Of a stretch of DNA of 64,000 bases, positions 1 through 8,305 are shown piece by piece. Each line of letters opens with the position of its first letter. Positions within the stretch are counted from its first letter, which is position 1. Position numbers and translations under genes: made by a program. Source of the DNA: Betaproteobacteria bacterium HGW-Betaproteobacteria-7 (lineage in GTDB: Bacteria; Pseudomonadota; Gammaproteobacteria; Burkholderiales; Rhodocyclaceae); the NCBI GenBank assembly GCA_002840765.1, contig PHCE01000008.1, positions 62,001 to 126,000 on the forward strand, written 5' to 3'. Under the pieces are notes generated by a model. It had not been told where the DNA came from. It saw only the letters and a list, made by a program, of their open reading frames with translations, and did not search any database.

Positions 1-1389
1 ACGCTGTACGGCTGCGACCCCGACGAGCGTCCGGACATCTACGGCAAGATCGGCAATTCAGGCGTTTCGATCGCTACGCTCGACGACCTGAAAGTGCTCT
101 ACGACGGTTTTGACCTGCTTGCCCCGACCACGTCGGTGTCGATGACCATCAACGGTCCGGCGCCGATCATTCTGGCCTGTTTCTTCAACACCGCCATCGA
201 CCAGCAGATGGCCAAGTTCCAGAAAGACAACGGTCGCCAGCCGACCGAGGACGAAGCCGAGAAAATCCGCGAATGGGCGCTGTCGACCGTGCGTGGCACG
301 GTGCAGGCCGACATCCTCAAGGAAGACCAGGGCCAGAACACCTGCATCTTCTCGACTGAGTTCGCGCTGAAGATGATGGGCGACATCCAGGAGTTCTTCG
401 TCCATAACCAGGTACAGAACTTCTACTCGGTATCGATTTCCGGCTATCACATCGCCGAAGCCGGGGCGAATCCGATCAGCCAGCTCGCCTTCACGCTCTC
501 AAACGGCTTCACCTACGTCGAAAGCTATCTGGCGCGCGGCATGAAGATCGATGACTTCGCGCCCAACCTGAGCTTCTTCTTCTCCAACGGCATGGACCCG
601 GAATACTCGGTGATCGGCCGCGTTGCCCGGCGCATCTGGGCGGTGGCGATGAAGAACAAGTATGGCGCCAACGAGCGCAGCCAGAAGCTGAAGTACCACA
701 TCCAGACCTCCGGCCGCTCGCTGCACGCCCAGGAAATGGACTTCAACGATATCCGCACCACGCTGCAGGCGTTGATTGCCATCTACGACAACTGCAACTC
801 GCTGCACACCAATGCCTACGACGAGGCGATCACGACGCCGACTGAAGAGTCCGTGCGCCGGGCGATGGCCATCCAGCTGATCATCAACCGCGAGTGGGGC
901 GTGGCGAAAAACGAGAACCCGAACCAGGGCGCCTTCGTCATCGACGAGCTGACTGACCTCGTTGAGGAAGCCGTGCTCAAGGAATTCGAAGCCATCGCCT
1001 CGCGCGGCGGCGTCCTCGGTGCCATGGAAACAGGCTACCAGCGCGGCAAGATCCAGGAAGAGTCGATGTATTACGAGCACAAGAAGCACGACGGCTCGTA
1101 TCCGATCATCGGCGTCAATACCTTCCTGAATCCGAAGGGCATGGCGCAGCAGGAAATCGAACTGGCGCGTTCGACCGAAGAAGAAAAGCAGGGGCAGATC
1201 CAGCGCCTGCGCGACTTCCAGGCGCGCAACGCGGCCCAGGCCCCGGCCATGCTGGAGAAACTCAAGCAGACCGTGATCGAGGACGGCAACGTCTTCGCAG
1301 TGCTGGTCGATGCCGTCAAATATTGCTCGCTCGGCCAGATCAGCAGCGCCCTGTACGAAGTGGGCGGTCAGTACCGACGCAGCATGTAA
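1..1389 (+). CDS. icmF: Fused isobutyryl-CoA mutase IcmF, C-terminal part (5' end outside window)
   Basis: The reading frame is open from the first base, so this is the 3' end of a longer gene. The 462 visible residues are the TIM-barrel mutase domain of the methylmalonyl-CoA mutase superfamily: an early [14 protein letters not shown] segment, [11 protein letters not shown], the [14 protein letters not shown] active-site loop and [18 protein letters not shown] are all characteristic. The C-terminal [17 protein letters not shown] is typical of IcmF, in which a B12-binding domain, a MeaI-type GTPase chaperone and the mutase are one chain. The enzyme interconverts isobutyryl-CoA and n-butyryl-CoA with adenosylcobalamin. 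The N-terminal B12 and GTPase domains lie outside the window, so IcmF rather than a separate mutase large subunit is inferred from the C-terminal sequence. A strong terminator follows about 60 bases after the stop. Confidence 0.88.
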   Translation, partial: TLYGCDPDERPDIYGKIGNSGVSIATLDDLKVLYDGFDLLAPTTSVSMTINGPAPIILACFFNTAIDQQMAKFQKDNGRQPTEDEAEKIREWALSTVRGTVQADILKEDQGQNTCIFSTEFALKMMGDIQEFFVHNQVQNFYSVSISGYHIAEAGANPISQLAFTLSNGFTYVESYLARGMKIDDFAPNLSFFFSNGMDPEYSVIGRVARRIWAVAMKNKYGANERSQKLKYHIQTSGRSLHAQEMDFNDIRTTLQALIAIYDNCNSLHTNAYDEAITTPTEESVRRAMAIQLIINREWGVAKNENPNQGAFVIDELTDLVEEAVLKEFEAIASRGGVLGAMETGYQRGKIQEESMYYEHKKHDGSYPIIGVNTFLNPKGMAQQEIELARSTEEEKQGQIQRLRDFQARNAAQAPAMLEKLKQTVIEDGNVFAVLVDAVKYCSLGQISSALYEVGGQYRRSM

Positions 1390-1779
1390 AGACTTCCATC
1401 AAGGGAGAACAGCACCCCGAACCCGCCAGGGTGGAGGGCAAAAAACGACGGCGGGGCATGTACCCCGCCGTTTTTATTGCGGCCGGTAGTTGGCGACGGA
1501 TAGCCAAGCGCGAAGGCGGGGGAAATTTTTCGCGAGCAGCGCTTTTGTCGCCTGGTTCGCCGAGCACATGAAAAGCGGTGGCTGGCTTCCGTCTTGGCAG
1601 GCCATGCACTGACGACGGGAGTGGGAGGTCAGGCAAGGGCGAAGAGCTTGGACCGCTGATCCTGCCGAAACCTGCCCGGCCAGGCGGGCACGCCCCGGCG
1701 CTGACCGAAGGCGCATGCCGCCGCTACCAGCTTGGCAATATCGATGAAGCGTCGATGGGCTACGAGTCCAGGAAGGACT
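1390..1779. other. Intergenic region between icmF and the nitrilase gene
   Basis: Apart from the terminator at 1449-1475 I see no gene here. The short open frames that cross it have no start signal or recognisable protein sequence. The two flanking genes are convergent. Confidence 0.6.
1449..1475 (+). terminator. Rho-independent terminator of icmF
   Basis: An 8-bp perfect GC stem (CGGCGGGG / CCCCGCCG) with a 6-base loop is followed at once by TTTTT and preceded by AAAAA. The A-tract and T-tract could also let it work from the opposite strand, for the convergent nitrilase gene. Confidence 0.9.
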
Positions 1780-2679
1780 TCAAGGGATTTTTTCGGACAG
1801 AACTCCGTCCACCTTCACCACTTCGACCGGATGCTCGTACACATCCTTGCGCTTGTCGTAGAGCGGAATGGTGGTGCCGCTGATGCGGTTGCTCTCGAGG
1901 TCCTGCAGGTCGACATCGGCGACGATGATCTGTTCGATATTGGGTGTGCCTTCGGCGGCGATACCGTCCCGGGCGAAGGAAAAGTCGGAAGGGGTGATGA
2001 TGCTCGCCTGACCATAATGCAGGCCAAGGCCTTCGACCGGCAGGTTGCCGACGGTGCTGGTCATCACCACGAACACCTGGTTTTCGATGGCGCGGGCGTG
2101 GCAGCAGTAGCGTACGCGCAGGAAGCCCTGGCGGTCATCGGTACACGAGGGGACGAACAGGATGTCGGCACCCGCTTCGCACACCATCCGCGCCAGCTCG
2201 GGGAATTCAATGTCGTAGCAGATCAGGATCGCGATCTTGCCGAAGGGGGTTACGAACAGACGTAGCTGATCGCCGGCGTCAGTGCTCCACTTGTCGCGCT
2301 CCCAGCGCGTGCGGTGGATCTTGTCCTGCTCGAAGATTTGCCCGTTCGGCGCAAAATAATAGGCGGTGTTGAGCAGCCGCCCATCATCGTGCACGGTGGG
2401 ATGACTGCCGCCGATCAGGTGGATATTCCACTGCGCGGCGAGTTCCTGCATCAGGTCCTTGTAACGCTTGGTGTAGTCGTGCATGTTGCGCACGGCGGCG
2501 CGGACGTCGGTGGTGTCCATGAAGGACAGCAGCTGGGTGGTGAAAATCTCGGGCAACAGCACGAACTGCGGTTTGTAGTCGCCGGCTGCCTTCATGATGA
2601 AACGGACCTGATTCTCGAAGCCCGACCAGTCGTGGATCGGGCGCAGCAGGTACTGGACGGCAGCGATTCGGACGATCAT
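1780..2679 (-). CDS. Carbon-nitrogen hydrolase (nitrilase superfamily)
   Basis: A 299-residue nitrilase-fold amidase/nitrilase. The Glu-Lys-Cys catalytic triad is visible: E44 in LLPEIFTT, K120 in EQDKIHRTRWE and C154 in ILICYDIEFPE. It hydrolyses a C-N bond, but the substrate cannot be told from sequence. The ATG overlaps the stop of the upstream GNAT gene in the arrangement ATGA, so the two are translationally coupled. A much longer frame continues upstream, but it only shadows the GNAT gene. In many bacteria a GNAT domain and this kind of hydrolase are fused in one protein (YhcX-like); here they are two cistrons, which supports a joint role. Confidence 0.85.
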   Translation of the reverse strand: MIVRIAAVQYLLRPIHDWSGFENQVRFIMKAAGDYKPQFVLLPEIFTTQLLSFMDTTDVRAAVRNMHDYTKRYKDLMQELAAQWNIHLIGGSHPTVHDDGRLLNTAYYFAPNGQIFEQDKIHRTRWERDKWSTDAGDQLRLFVTPFGKIAILICYDIEFPELARMVCEAGADILFVPSCTDDRQGFLRVRYCCHARAIENQVFVVMTSTVGNLPVEGLGLHYGQASIITPSDFSFARDGIAAEGTPNIEQIIVADVDLQDLESNRISGTTIPLYDKRKDVYEHPVEVVKVDGVLSEKIP

Positions 2680-3332
2680 AGCGCTATGTGCTCCGGGATG
2701 GTGACGGGTTGTTCCGGATGGTAGTCCGGGTTGAGCCAGACAATGAGTGAAGCATAACCGCAGGAATTGTGATCCTCGGGAATGTAGTTTTCGATCACGC
2801 CGCAGTAGCTGAAGCCTTCCTTGATCTGGAAGCTCAGGACCGGGTCGACCAGGTCGCCCCAGACCACTTTTTGGGCGTAGAACTCGGCGCTCATGTCGTG
2901 TGAATAGGCGCGATAGCCCGGCAGCCTGCCGCAGGCAATGACGCGTTTGAGGTTCATCGCCTGGCACAGGGCTCGGCGTCCGTTATATAGAAGGTGGCCG
3001 ATGCCCTGGCCTTGCAGATTGGGATCGACGAATACTTCCGCGCCATACAGCGTACGGCCCAGCGGATTGTGGTTGTCGAAAGTGCCGGCGCCGGTGATTT
3101 CTTTCCAGGTGTGCGATTCGGCCCAGTCGTCCCAAAGCACGATCAGCGAGCTGGCGCCGCCGACGAGGCCGTTCTCACCTTCGGCCACGATCTGGCCCTG
3201 GGGAAAGACCTCGAGTTGCTCGCGCACCTTGCGCCGGTTCCAGGCTGGAATGTCCGGATAAACGCGCGCCTGCAGCGCGATCAGCTCGGGGATGTCCTCC
3301 GGGCGGGTATGGCGCACCTTGATGGCAGTCAC
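2676..3332 (-). CDS. GNAT family N-acetyltransferase
   Basis: A 218-residue GNAT protein. The acetyl-CoA motif A is seen as VDPNLQGQGIGHLLYNGRRAL, and the N-terminus VRHTRPEDIPELIALQ is a typical GNAT beta1-alpha1 start. I chose the GTG start because AAGGAG lies 7 bases upstream. The frame stays open for 61 more codons upstream, but no ribosome binding site supports a longer form and that part resembles nothing I know. It is the first gene of a two-gene operon with the nitrilase, overlapping by 4 bases. The likely acceptor is a small amine or amide handled together with the hydrolase; this is inference from the known YhcX-type fusions. Confidence 0.82.
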   Translation of the reverse strand: MTAIKVRHTRPEDIPELIALQARVYPDIPAWNRRKVREQLEVFPQGQIVAEGENGLVGGASSLIVLWDDWAESHTWKEITGAGTFDNHNPLGRTLYGAEVFVDPNLQGQGIGHLLYNGRRALCQAMNLKRVIACGRLPGYRAYSHDMSAEFYAQKVVWGDLVDPVLSFQIKEGFSYCGVIENYIPEDHNSCGYASLIVWLNPDYHPEQPVTIPEHIAL

Positions 3333-4018
3333 TGCTGGTCTCCTTGGTTCGGTGGGCCGCACGACAACCGCGGAGGCGCGGCCGGGCGGTTTTTCGTCTG
3401 ATCGGAAGCGGGAGTATTGGTGTAGACCTTCAATCGCGGTGCCAATATAGGTGGCCAGTTCCGGACGCAGCCCACTCAACTGGGCGTTGTGTTTTATCAG
3501 TTGCAGGCGGGCCATCTTTTCGTCCGAAACTTATGTACGCCTGCTGGATAGGCCCCAGTATGCGAGAAAAGTTCGATCTGGCAATGGTGTTGTTGGCGAA
3601 AGACCAGCGCACCACGTAGACATATGGCTGCTGAATCGCGTGCCGTGGTCGGTCAGTGCAGGAACTCGAGAAAGGACGACTCGCCCCCGCCAGCGACGCC
3701 CAATGGGCGAGTCGCCTGGAAATTCGCCTCTATCGCTCCTGGGAAAACCGCAACCCCGTCGTCGACCGCCTGTGGTCCTTTCTGCTCAATCACGGATGCT
3801 TTAGCGCTTCGGCCGACTCAGTTGCCTGATCAGCTTTTCGCATTTCCGGAAGGGATTGAGCGTGATACTGGCACCGCGACCAACATGGGCGTACTCAAGT
3901 ATGAGGATTGAGTTTTTTCGGCAATCGTGGATCAGTGTGGGATAGTGCATGTGGAAGTGCGCACGAATTCACTGCTCTCATGTCCGATCTCATTCAGGAA
4001 CATGAGCCGGGAGAAAAC
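3333..4018. other. Intergenic region between divergent GNAT and PL26-like genes
   Basis: This stretch of about 690 bases must hold divergent promoters for the GNAT operon and the secreted lyase-like gene. The only protein-like sequence I see in it is the short regulator-like remnant at 3656-3829. The region looks less GC-rich than its surroundings. No repeat or mobile element is apparent. Confidence 0.5.
3656..3829 (+). pseudogene. Possible 3' remnant of a LysR-type regulator gene
   Basis: A 57-codon frame with protein-like composition runs from VQELEKGRLAP through LEIRLYRSWENR and PVVDRLWSFLLNH to a TGA. The 'EL..GRL' opening and a terminal 'LW.FL' helix resemble the C-terminal end of LysR effector domains. 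There is no ribosome binding site and an in-frame stop lies just upstream, so if real it is a decayed fragment. The family assignment rests on pattern memory only. Confidence 0.25.
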
Positions 4019-7000
4019 ATGAAGTCATTCAGTCATGCCGTATTCATGCTTCGCTGCCTTTGCGTGCTGTTTGGCGTACTTGGCTTTCCGGTGCCGAGTT
4101 TTGCAGCAAAGTACGTTATTGACACCGGCGTGATCAAAATCGGTCTGTCCCAGAGCGGGGCGGGCTTTATCGACGATGTTCATTTTGACCGCAACGGCGA
4201 CGGGGCGTATGCCGATGACGAACTGATCGTCAAGCAGCCAGCCGGCGAACCCGGGATTTTTGTCTCATATATCCTTGGCCGGGCAGAGCCGCGCGATGGA
4301 GTCTCCGCCGATCGCGTGATGGTGGGAAAGGCCCAGGTCGTTCGGGTGAAGGTGGACGGGCTGATCGCGCTGATCGAGGGCCGGCTCCACTTCGACGGTC
4401 ACGGTGCGACGCCGTTCGAAATCGTGATACGGGGCACGCGGAACAGTGCAGCGCTGAGTCTGGATTTCTCGTTTGCCCCCTTGCGCAACGTTTCCGGTTT
4501 ATCGCTCGGCGAGGCCTCGCTCCGCGTCTATGGAGTATTCGATCCGCGCGATCCGCCAGCCGGGCGTCGCAGCATGAGCACCGGAGATTTCCGCAATACC
4601 CCGCGCCCGGATTCCGCCTATCAGCCGTTCGTTTGGCAGTTGGGCGGGCATCTCGTGGAATCGCCATGGTATTGGCGCAACTGGTTGTCCTGGTCGGAAG
4701 ATTCAGGCCCGGTGACGACGCTTGAAGGTGCGGTGCCGCCGAAAACGCTGAGCTTCTTCATGCGCGATGATCGTCAGGGGATGCGCGCCATGGCGATCGA
4801 GCCTGCCGCGGTAGCCCCCCTGGAACTGGCGGGAACCGGCCTGCCGGCGAATCTCGGGATCTTCGCCTGGAGTCCCCGGGTGCGGCCGCTGCCGATGCAT
4901 GCGGACCTGCCTGAACGGATTGAACTCAAGGGCGTCGGCTTGCAGTTTTTCCGCATGGAGGTGGCGGCGCTCGCGGGCAAGGGGGCTCAATATTCGAAAG
5001 CGGTCGACGAACAGCTGGCGGCGTCGGAGCACGTGCTAGCGCGAACGCTGTCACCGGTACGCTCGTCGCTGCGCGATCCGCGCCTGGCTCCGGAGCAGAT
5101 GCGTGACCGACTGCGCGACCTGGAGGCAATGCCGGTGCGCGGCTGGGAGGCCAATGTGCTAGCGACGCCGTATCCCGCTGGCAAAGCGAAGGAGGCTGCC
5201 GGCACTGCGTTCGGTGACGGGTGGCTGGCACTCGACATCGATCGGGCTGTTGATCGGCGGGGCGTGCCGTTGCCCGCCCGCGGGGGCGTGCCGTTTCCCC
5301 GCGGTGTCCTGAACTCGTCCGATTCGTTGCGTGTGGTCGACGGTGAAGGGCGCGAGATCCCGGCACAGATGGACACGCTGGCGGTATGGCCGGACCGCAG
5401 CCTGAAGTGGGTGCTCGTCACCCTGCTGAGCGATGCGGCTACAGCCACGTCCCCGCTCAGGCTCGAGTATGGCCCCCGGCCCGGGCGCCGGGCATTGCCC
5501 CGCGACAAACTGATGATCACCCGCACCGCAGATGGGCTCAGCGTCGATACCGGGCCCCTGCGCTTCAGCCTGGACAGGAAGTCGGGCGAGTTGTTCGGTA
5601 ATCTCTGGTACGGCCTGCCCGGTAGCGTCAAGCCGCTGATGCGCGGAAGCAGGGGGCGCGAGCGCGCCAACCGTATGGATCTCCTGGCGCTGCCGTCGCC
5701 TGCGGCCTATCCACCCTACGCCTTTCACGCGGATGGCGGGCAAGCGGTGCCATCGCGTGCGACGATCGAGGCAATCACGGTCGAGCGCGAGGGGCCGCTG
5801 TCCGCGCACCTGCTGGTCCGGGGGCGCTACCACTATGAAAGCCTAGGCTTGGGGCGCGGCGATGCCTACCGCAACGAAGGCTGCGAGTTCTGGATCCGCT
5901 ATACGGTGTATGCCGGGCAGTCGTATGTGGAGGTGCAGCATTCCTACGTGTTCGAGGGCAATCCGGATCGGGAAATGATTCGTGAGCTCAGTCTGAGCGT
6001 ACCGTTGCAGTTCGAGGGGGCGACGACGACCTCGATCGGCGCCGACGGCAAGGTGCTGGTGCCACCCTCGGGAGGCAGCGCCGGGATCTACCAGGACAAT
6101 CCGCATGCTGCGGAGCTTCATTTCGCCGCGGCCGGAGGCGGGCGCGAACGGATCCACCGGATGGCGGGCAACGCGGACGGCTGGATCGATGTGCGCGGCA
6201 GCAAAGGCGGTGTGACCTTTGGCGTCCGCAACACGCGCGAGACGTATGCGAAGGACTTGAGTTTCGACGACGGGGAGTTGACGATAGGGCTCTGGCCGAA
6301 GCGTGCCCGCCTTCTCGATACCCGCCGCTACGCGCGCCAGTATGGCGACGGCGAGTCTTCCTCCTTCGGCCAGGGGACGGCACAGGGAGTTGCGCGCACC
6401 CATGAAATGTTCTTCTACTTCCACGCCGGTGATGCCGATGTTGCCGAAAGCGCCACGGTTGCCCGCAACCTGCTGCAACCGGCACTACTGAAGGCCCCAC
6501 CGGCCTGGTATGCCGGCAGTGAGGCGGCCGGGGCGTTCAAGCAGGCCGATGGCACCCGGTATCGGCAGTGGGAAAACCTGATTGCCGACGGGATCGACTA
6601 CTTCCTGTACCACCGCGAGCTGTGGTCCTGGTTCGGCATCTACGACTACGGGGATCTGCAACAGGTGCCGAACGGGCGCGGCGGCTGGGCACGGCTTGCC
6701 GGGCGCTGGGGCTGGGCCAACAACGAAGCACTGATCGACATGTTCCTGTACGAGCAGTTCATGCGGACGGGGCGACGCGATTATCTGGATGCGGCACTGG
6801 CCATGACCCGGCATGCCCAGGAGGTCGACCTGATCAACAGCACGGACTACAAGGGCAACCGCAAGGTCAAGATGCACGGTCACCGGCACAACGTGAATCA
6901 CTGGGGCGACGGTTACGTGGGCATTCGCGGGGCGGCTCCGCACGGCTTCCGCCTGGGTTATTTCCTGACCGGCGACCTGCGGACCCTGGATCTGCTACGG

Positions 7001-8305
7001 ATGGGAATGGACGCACACTGGGAGAGCATCCATTCGTATGACAAGGAACATTCGTCTGGTCTCGGTTACCTGAGCTTCTTCTGGGAGGCCACCGGCGAGG
7101 ATGTCTATCGTGACGCCTTGAAGGGCTATCTCGATTTCCAGGTCAAGCACTTCGACAAGTTTGGCCATATTCACAGTGGGCTATGGAATTTCCGCAAGGA
7201 CGTCAATCGCGCGCTCCCGGCCGAGGCCCTGTCGGGCGCGCCGACAATCTTCTTCTTCCAGAATTTCGGCGCGGCCTACTCGTTGATGGAGCTGGCCGAT
7301 CTGACCGGGCGCCAGGATGTGATCAAGGCCCTGATCCAGTTTGCCCGCGACACGGTGACGCAGCGGACCGGCACCTGGGAAGCGCAGTTCTGCCACTACC
7401 GGTTGATGGCGTTTGCCTATCGCCATACCGGTGACCCCCGCTTCTTGCGTTATGCCGTCGACCAAGCCGACAAGCTTGGTGTGGCTCCGAATCGCCGGGA
7501 TTGGGCACACGGCAGCGCGATCACACGCTTCGACAACAAGCTGTCGATGTTTGCGTGGACCGGGCAGGGGCTTCCCTACCTGATGCAGGCCATGGATCGC
7601 CGGGCCAAGGATCCGCTGCCGTCATTTGCGATTCCGCCGGTGCTGGCCATGCCGGCGGGCAAGGATCGGGCACCGCTCGCCGTGGATGGCAGCGGCACCT
7701 CGGCGCGCGAGGGGTCGATCGCCGCTCATGAATGGCAAGTGGACGGGGCGAGCGTGTCGCAGCAGGTTCGCGATACGCTATGGCTGGCCCCCGGCAAGCG
7801 CGAGGTGTCACTGTCGGTAACCGATAGCGCGGGCCGGCACGCCGTTGCCAGCCAGACCACCACCGTCTGGGAGCCCGGGGTGATCGCCCGTTTGTGTTTC
7901 CGGGGGGCGGCCGAAGGTTTCGTTGGCGGCGAGTACCGCGATGAAAAGGGCTATGGCTACACGCGCGGCACGCGCATCACGGCGACTTCCGAACCGCGGC
8001 GACATGGCGGCAAGGGATGCCCGGAGGTGCATATTGCCGGCAGTGTGCGCGTGAAGACCGGGGCCGGGCGCTATCACCTCGAGATGGGTGGAACCGACTT
8101 CTGGACAGAAAGCATGGGCCGTGTCGCCGTGCAGGGAAGCCCCCTCAAGATCGCCGTCACCAAGGAGAGCAGCAAGAAGCTGAGCTGGTCCCACCAGGGA
8201 GAAGTCACGATCGGACCGGAAGGGGTGCTTGCCGTCGACTTCCTGCCCGGAGCCAAGGGCGAGCCGGTGGTGCTGGCCTATATCATTGTTCGTGAGGTGC
8301 GCTGA
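4019..8305 (+). CDS. Secreted PL26-like (exo-rhamnogalacturonan lyase / YetA-like) protein
   Basis: A 1428-residue exported protein. The start is the ATG preceded by GGGAGAAA and opening a clear signal peptide (MKSFSHAVFMLRC..., cleavage near PSFAA); the frame is open further upstream but without a leader. Residues about 400-474 are the RIFT-barrel found at the N-terminus of PcRGLX/YetA proteins (RGGVPFPRGVL, then WPDRSLKWVLVTLLSD). A large beta-sandwich follows, then an (alpha/alpha) barrel at about 826-1194 (GIDYFLYHRELWSWFGIYDYG, HGHRHNVNHWGDGYVG), a PKD-like domain at about 1207-1281, and a final beta-domain. Residues 30-390 form an additional N-terminal region with no family I can name. 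The likely role is periplasmic or extracellular cleavage of an acidic polysaccharide. Its stop overlaps the next gene's start (TGATG). Confidence 0.72.
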   Translation: MKSFSHAVFMLRCLCVLFGVLGFPVPSFAAKYVIDTGVIKIGLSQSGAGFIDDVHFDRNGDGAYADDELIVKQPAGEPGIFVSYILGRAEPRDGVSADRVMVGKAQVVRVKVDGLIALIEGRLHFDGHGATPFEIVIRGTRNSAALSLDFSFAPLRNVSGLSLGEASLRVYGVFDPRDPPAGRRSMSTGDFRNTPRPDSAYQPFVWQLGGHLVESPWYWRNWLSWSEDSGPVTTLEGAVPPKTLSFFMRDDRQGMRAMAIEPAAVAPLELAGTGLPANLGIFAWSPRVRPLPMHADLPERIELKGVGLQFFRMEVAALAGKGAQYSKAVDEQLAASEHVLARTLSPVRSSLRDPRLAPEQMRDRLRDLEAMPVRGWEANVLATPYPAGKAKEAAGTAFGDGWLALDIDRAVDRRGVPLPARGGVPFPRGVLNSSDSLRVVDGEGREIPAQMDTLAVWPDRSLKWVLVTLLSDAATATSPLRLEYGPRPGRRALPRDKLMITRTADGLSVDTGPLRFSLDRKSGELFGNLWYGLPGSVKPLMRGSRGRERANRMDLLALPSPAAYPPYAFHADGGQAVPSRATIEAITVEREGPLSAHLLVRGRYHYESLGLGRGDAYRNEGCEFWIRYTVYAGQSYVEVQHSYVFEGNPDREMIRELSLSVPLQFEGATTTSIGADGKVLVPPSGGSAGIYQDNPHAAELHFAAAGGGRERIHRMAGNADGWIDVRGSKGGVTFGVRNTRETYAKDLSFDDGELTIGLWPKRARLLDTRRYARQYGDGESSSFGQGTAQGVARTHEMFFYFHAGDADVAESATVARNLLQPALLKAPPAWYAGSEAAGAFKQADGTRYRQWENLIADGIDYFLYHRELWSWFGIYDYGDLQQVPNGRGGWARLAGRWGWANNEALIDMFLYEQFMRTGRRDYLDAALAMTRHAQEVDLINSTDYKGNRKVKMHGHRHNVNHWGDGYVGIRGAAPHGFRLGYFLTGDLRTLDLLRMGMDAHWESIHSYDKEHSSGLGYLSFFWEATGEDVYRDALKGYLDFQVKHFDKFGHIHSGLWNFRKDVNRALPAEALSGAPTIFFFQNFGAAYSLMELADLTGRQDVIKALIQFARDTVTQRTGTWEAQFCHYRLMAFAYRHTGDPRFLRYAVDQADKLGVAPNRRDWAHGSAITRFDNKLSMFAWTGQGLPYLMQAMDRRAKDPLPSFAIPPVLAMPAGKDRAPLAVDGSGTSAREGSIAAHEWQVDGASVSQQVRDTLWLAPGKREVSLSVTDSAGRHAVASQTTTVWEPGVIARLCFRGAAEGFVGGEYRDEKGYGYTRGTRITATSEPRRHGGKGCPEVHIAGSVRVKTGAGRYHLEMGGTDFWTESMGRVAVQGSPLKIAVTKESSKKLSWSHQGEVTIGPEGVLAVDFLPGAKGEPVVLAYIIVREVR

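Noticed and set aside
3908-4018. Start of the PL26-like protein 37 codons upstream
   Set aside because: That would bury the signal peptide behind a hydrophilic leader; the ATG at 4019 has a ribosome binding site.
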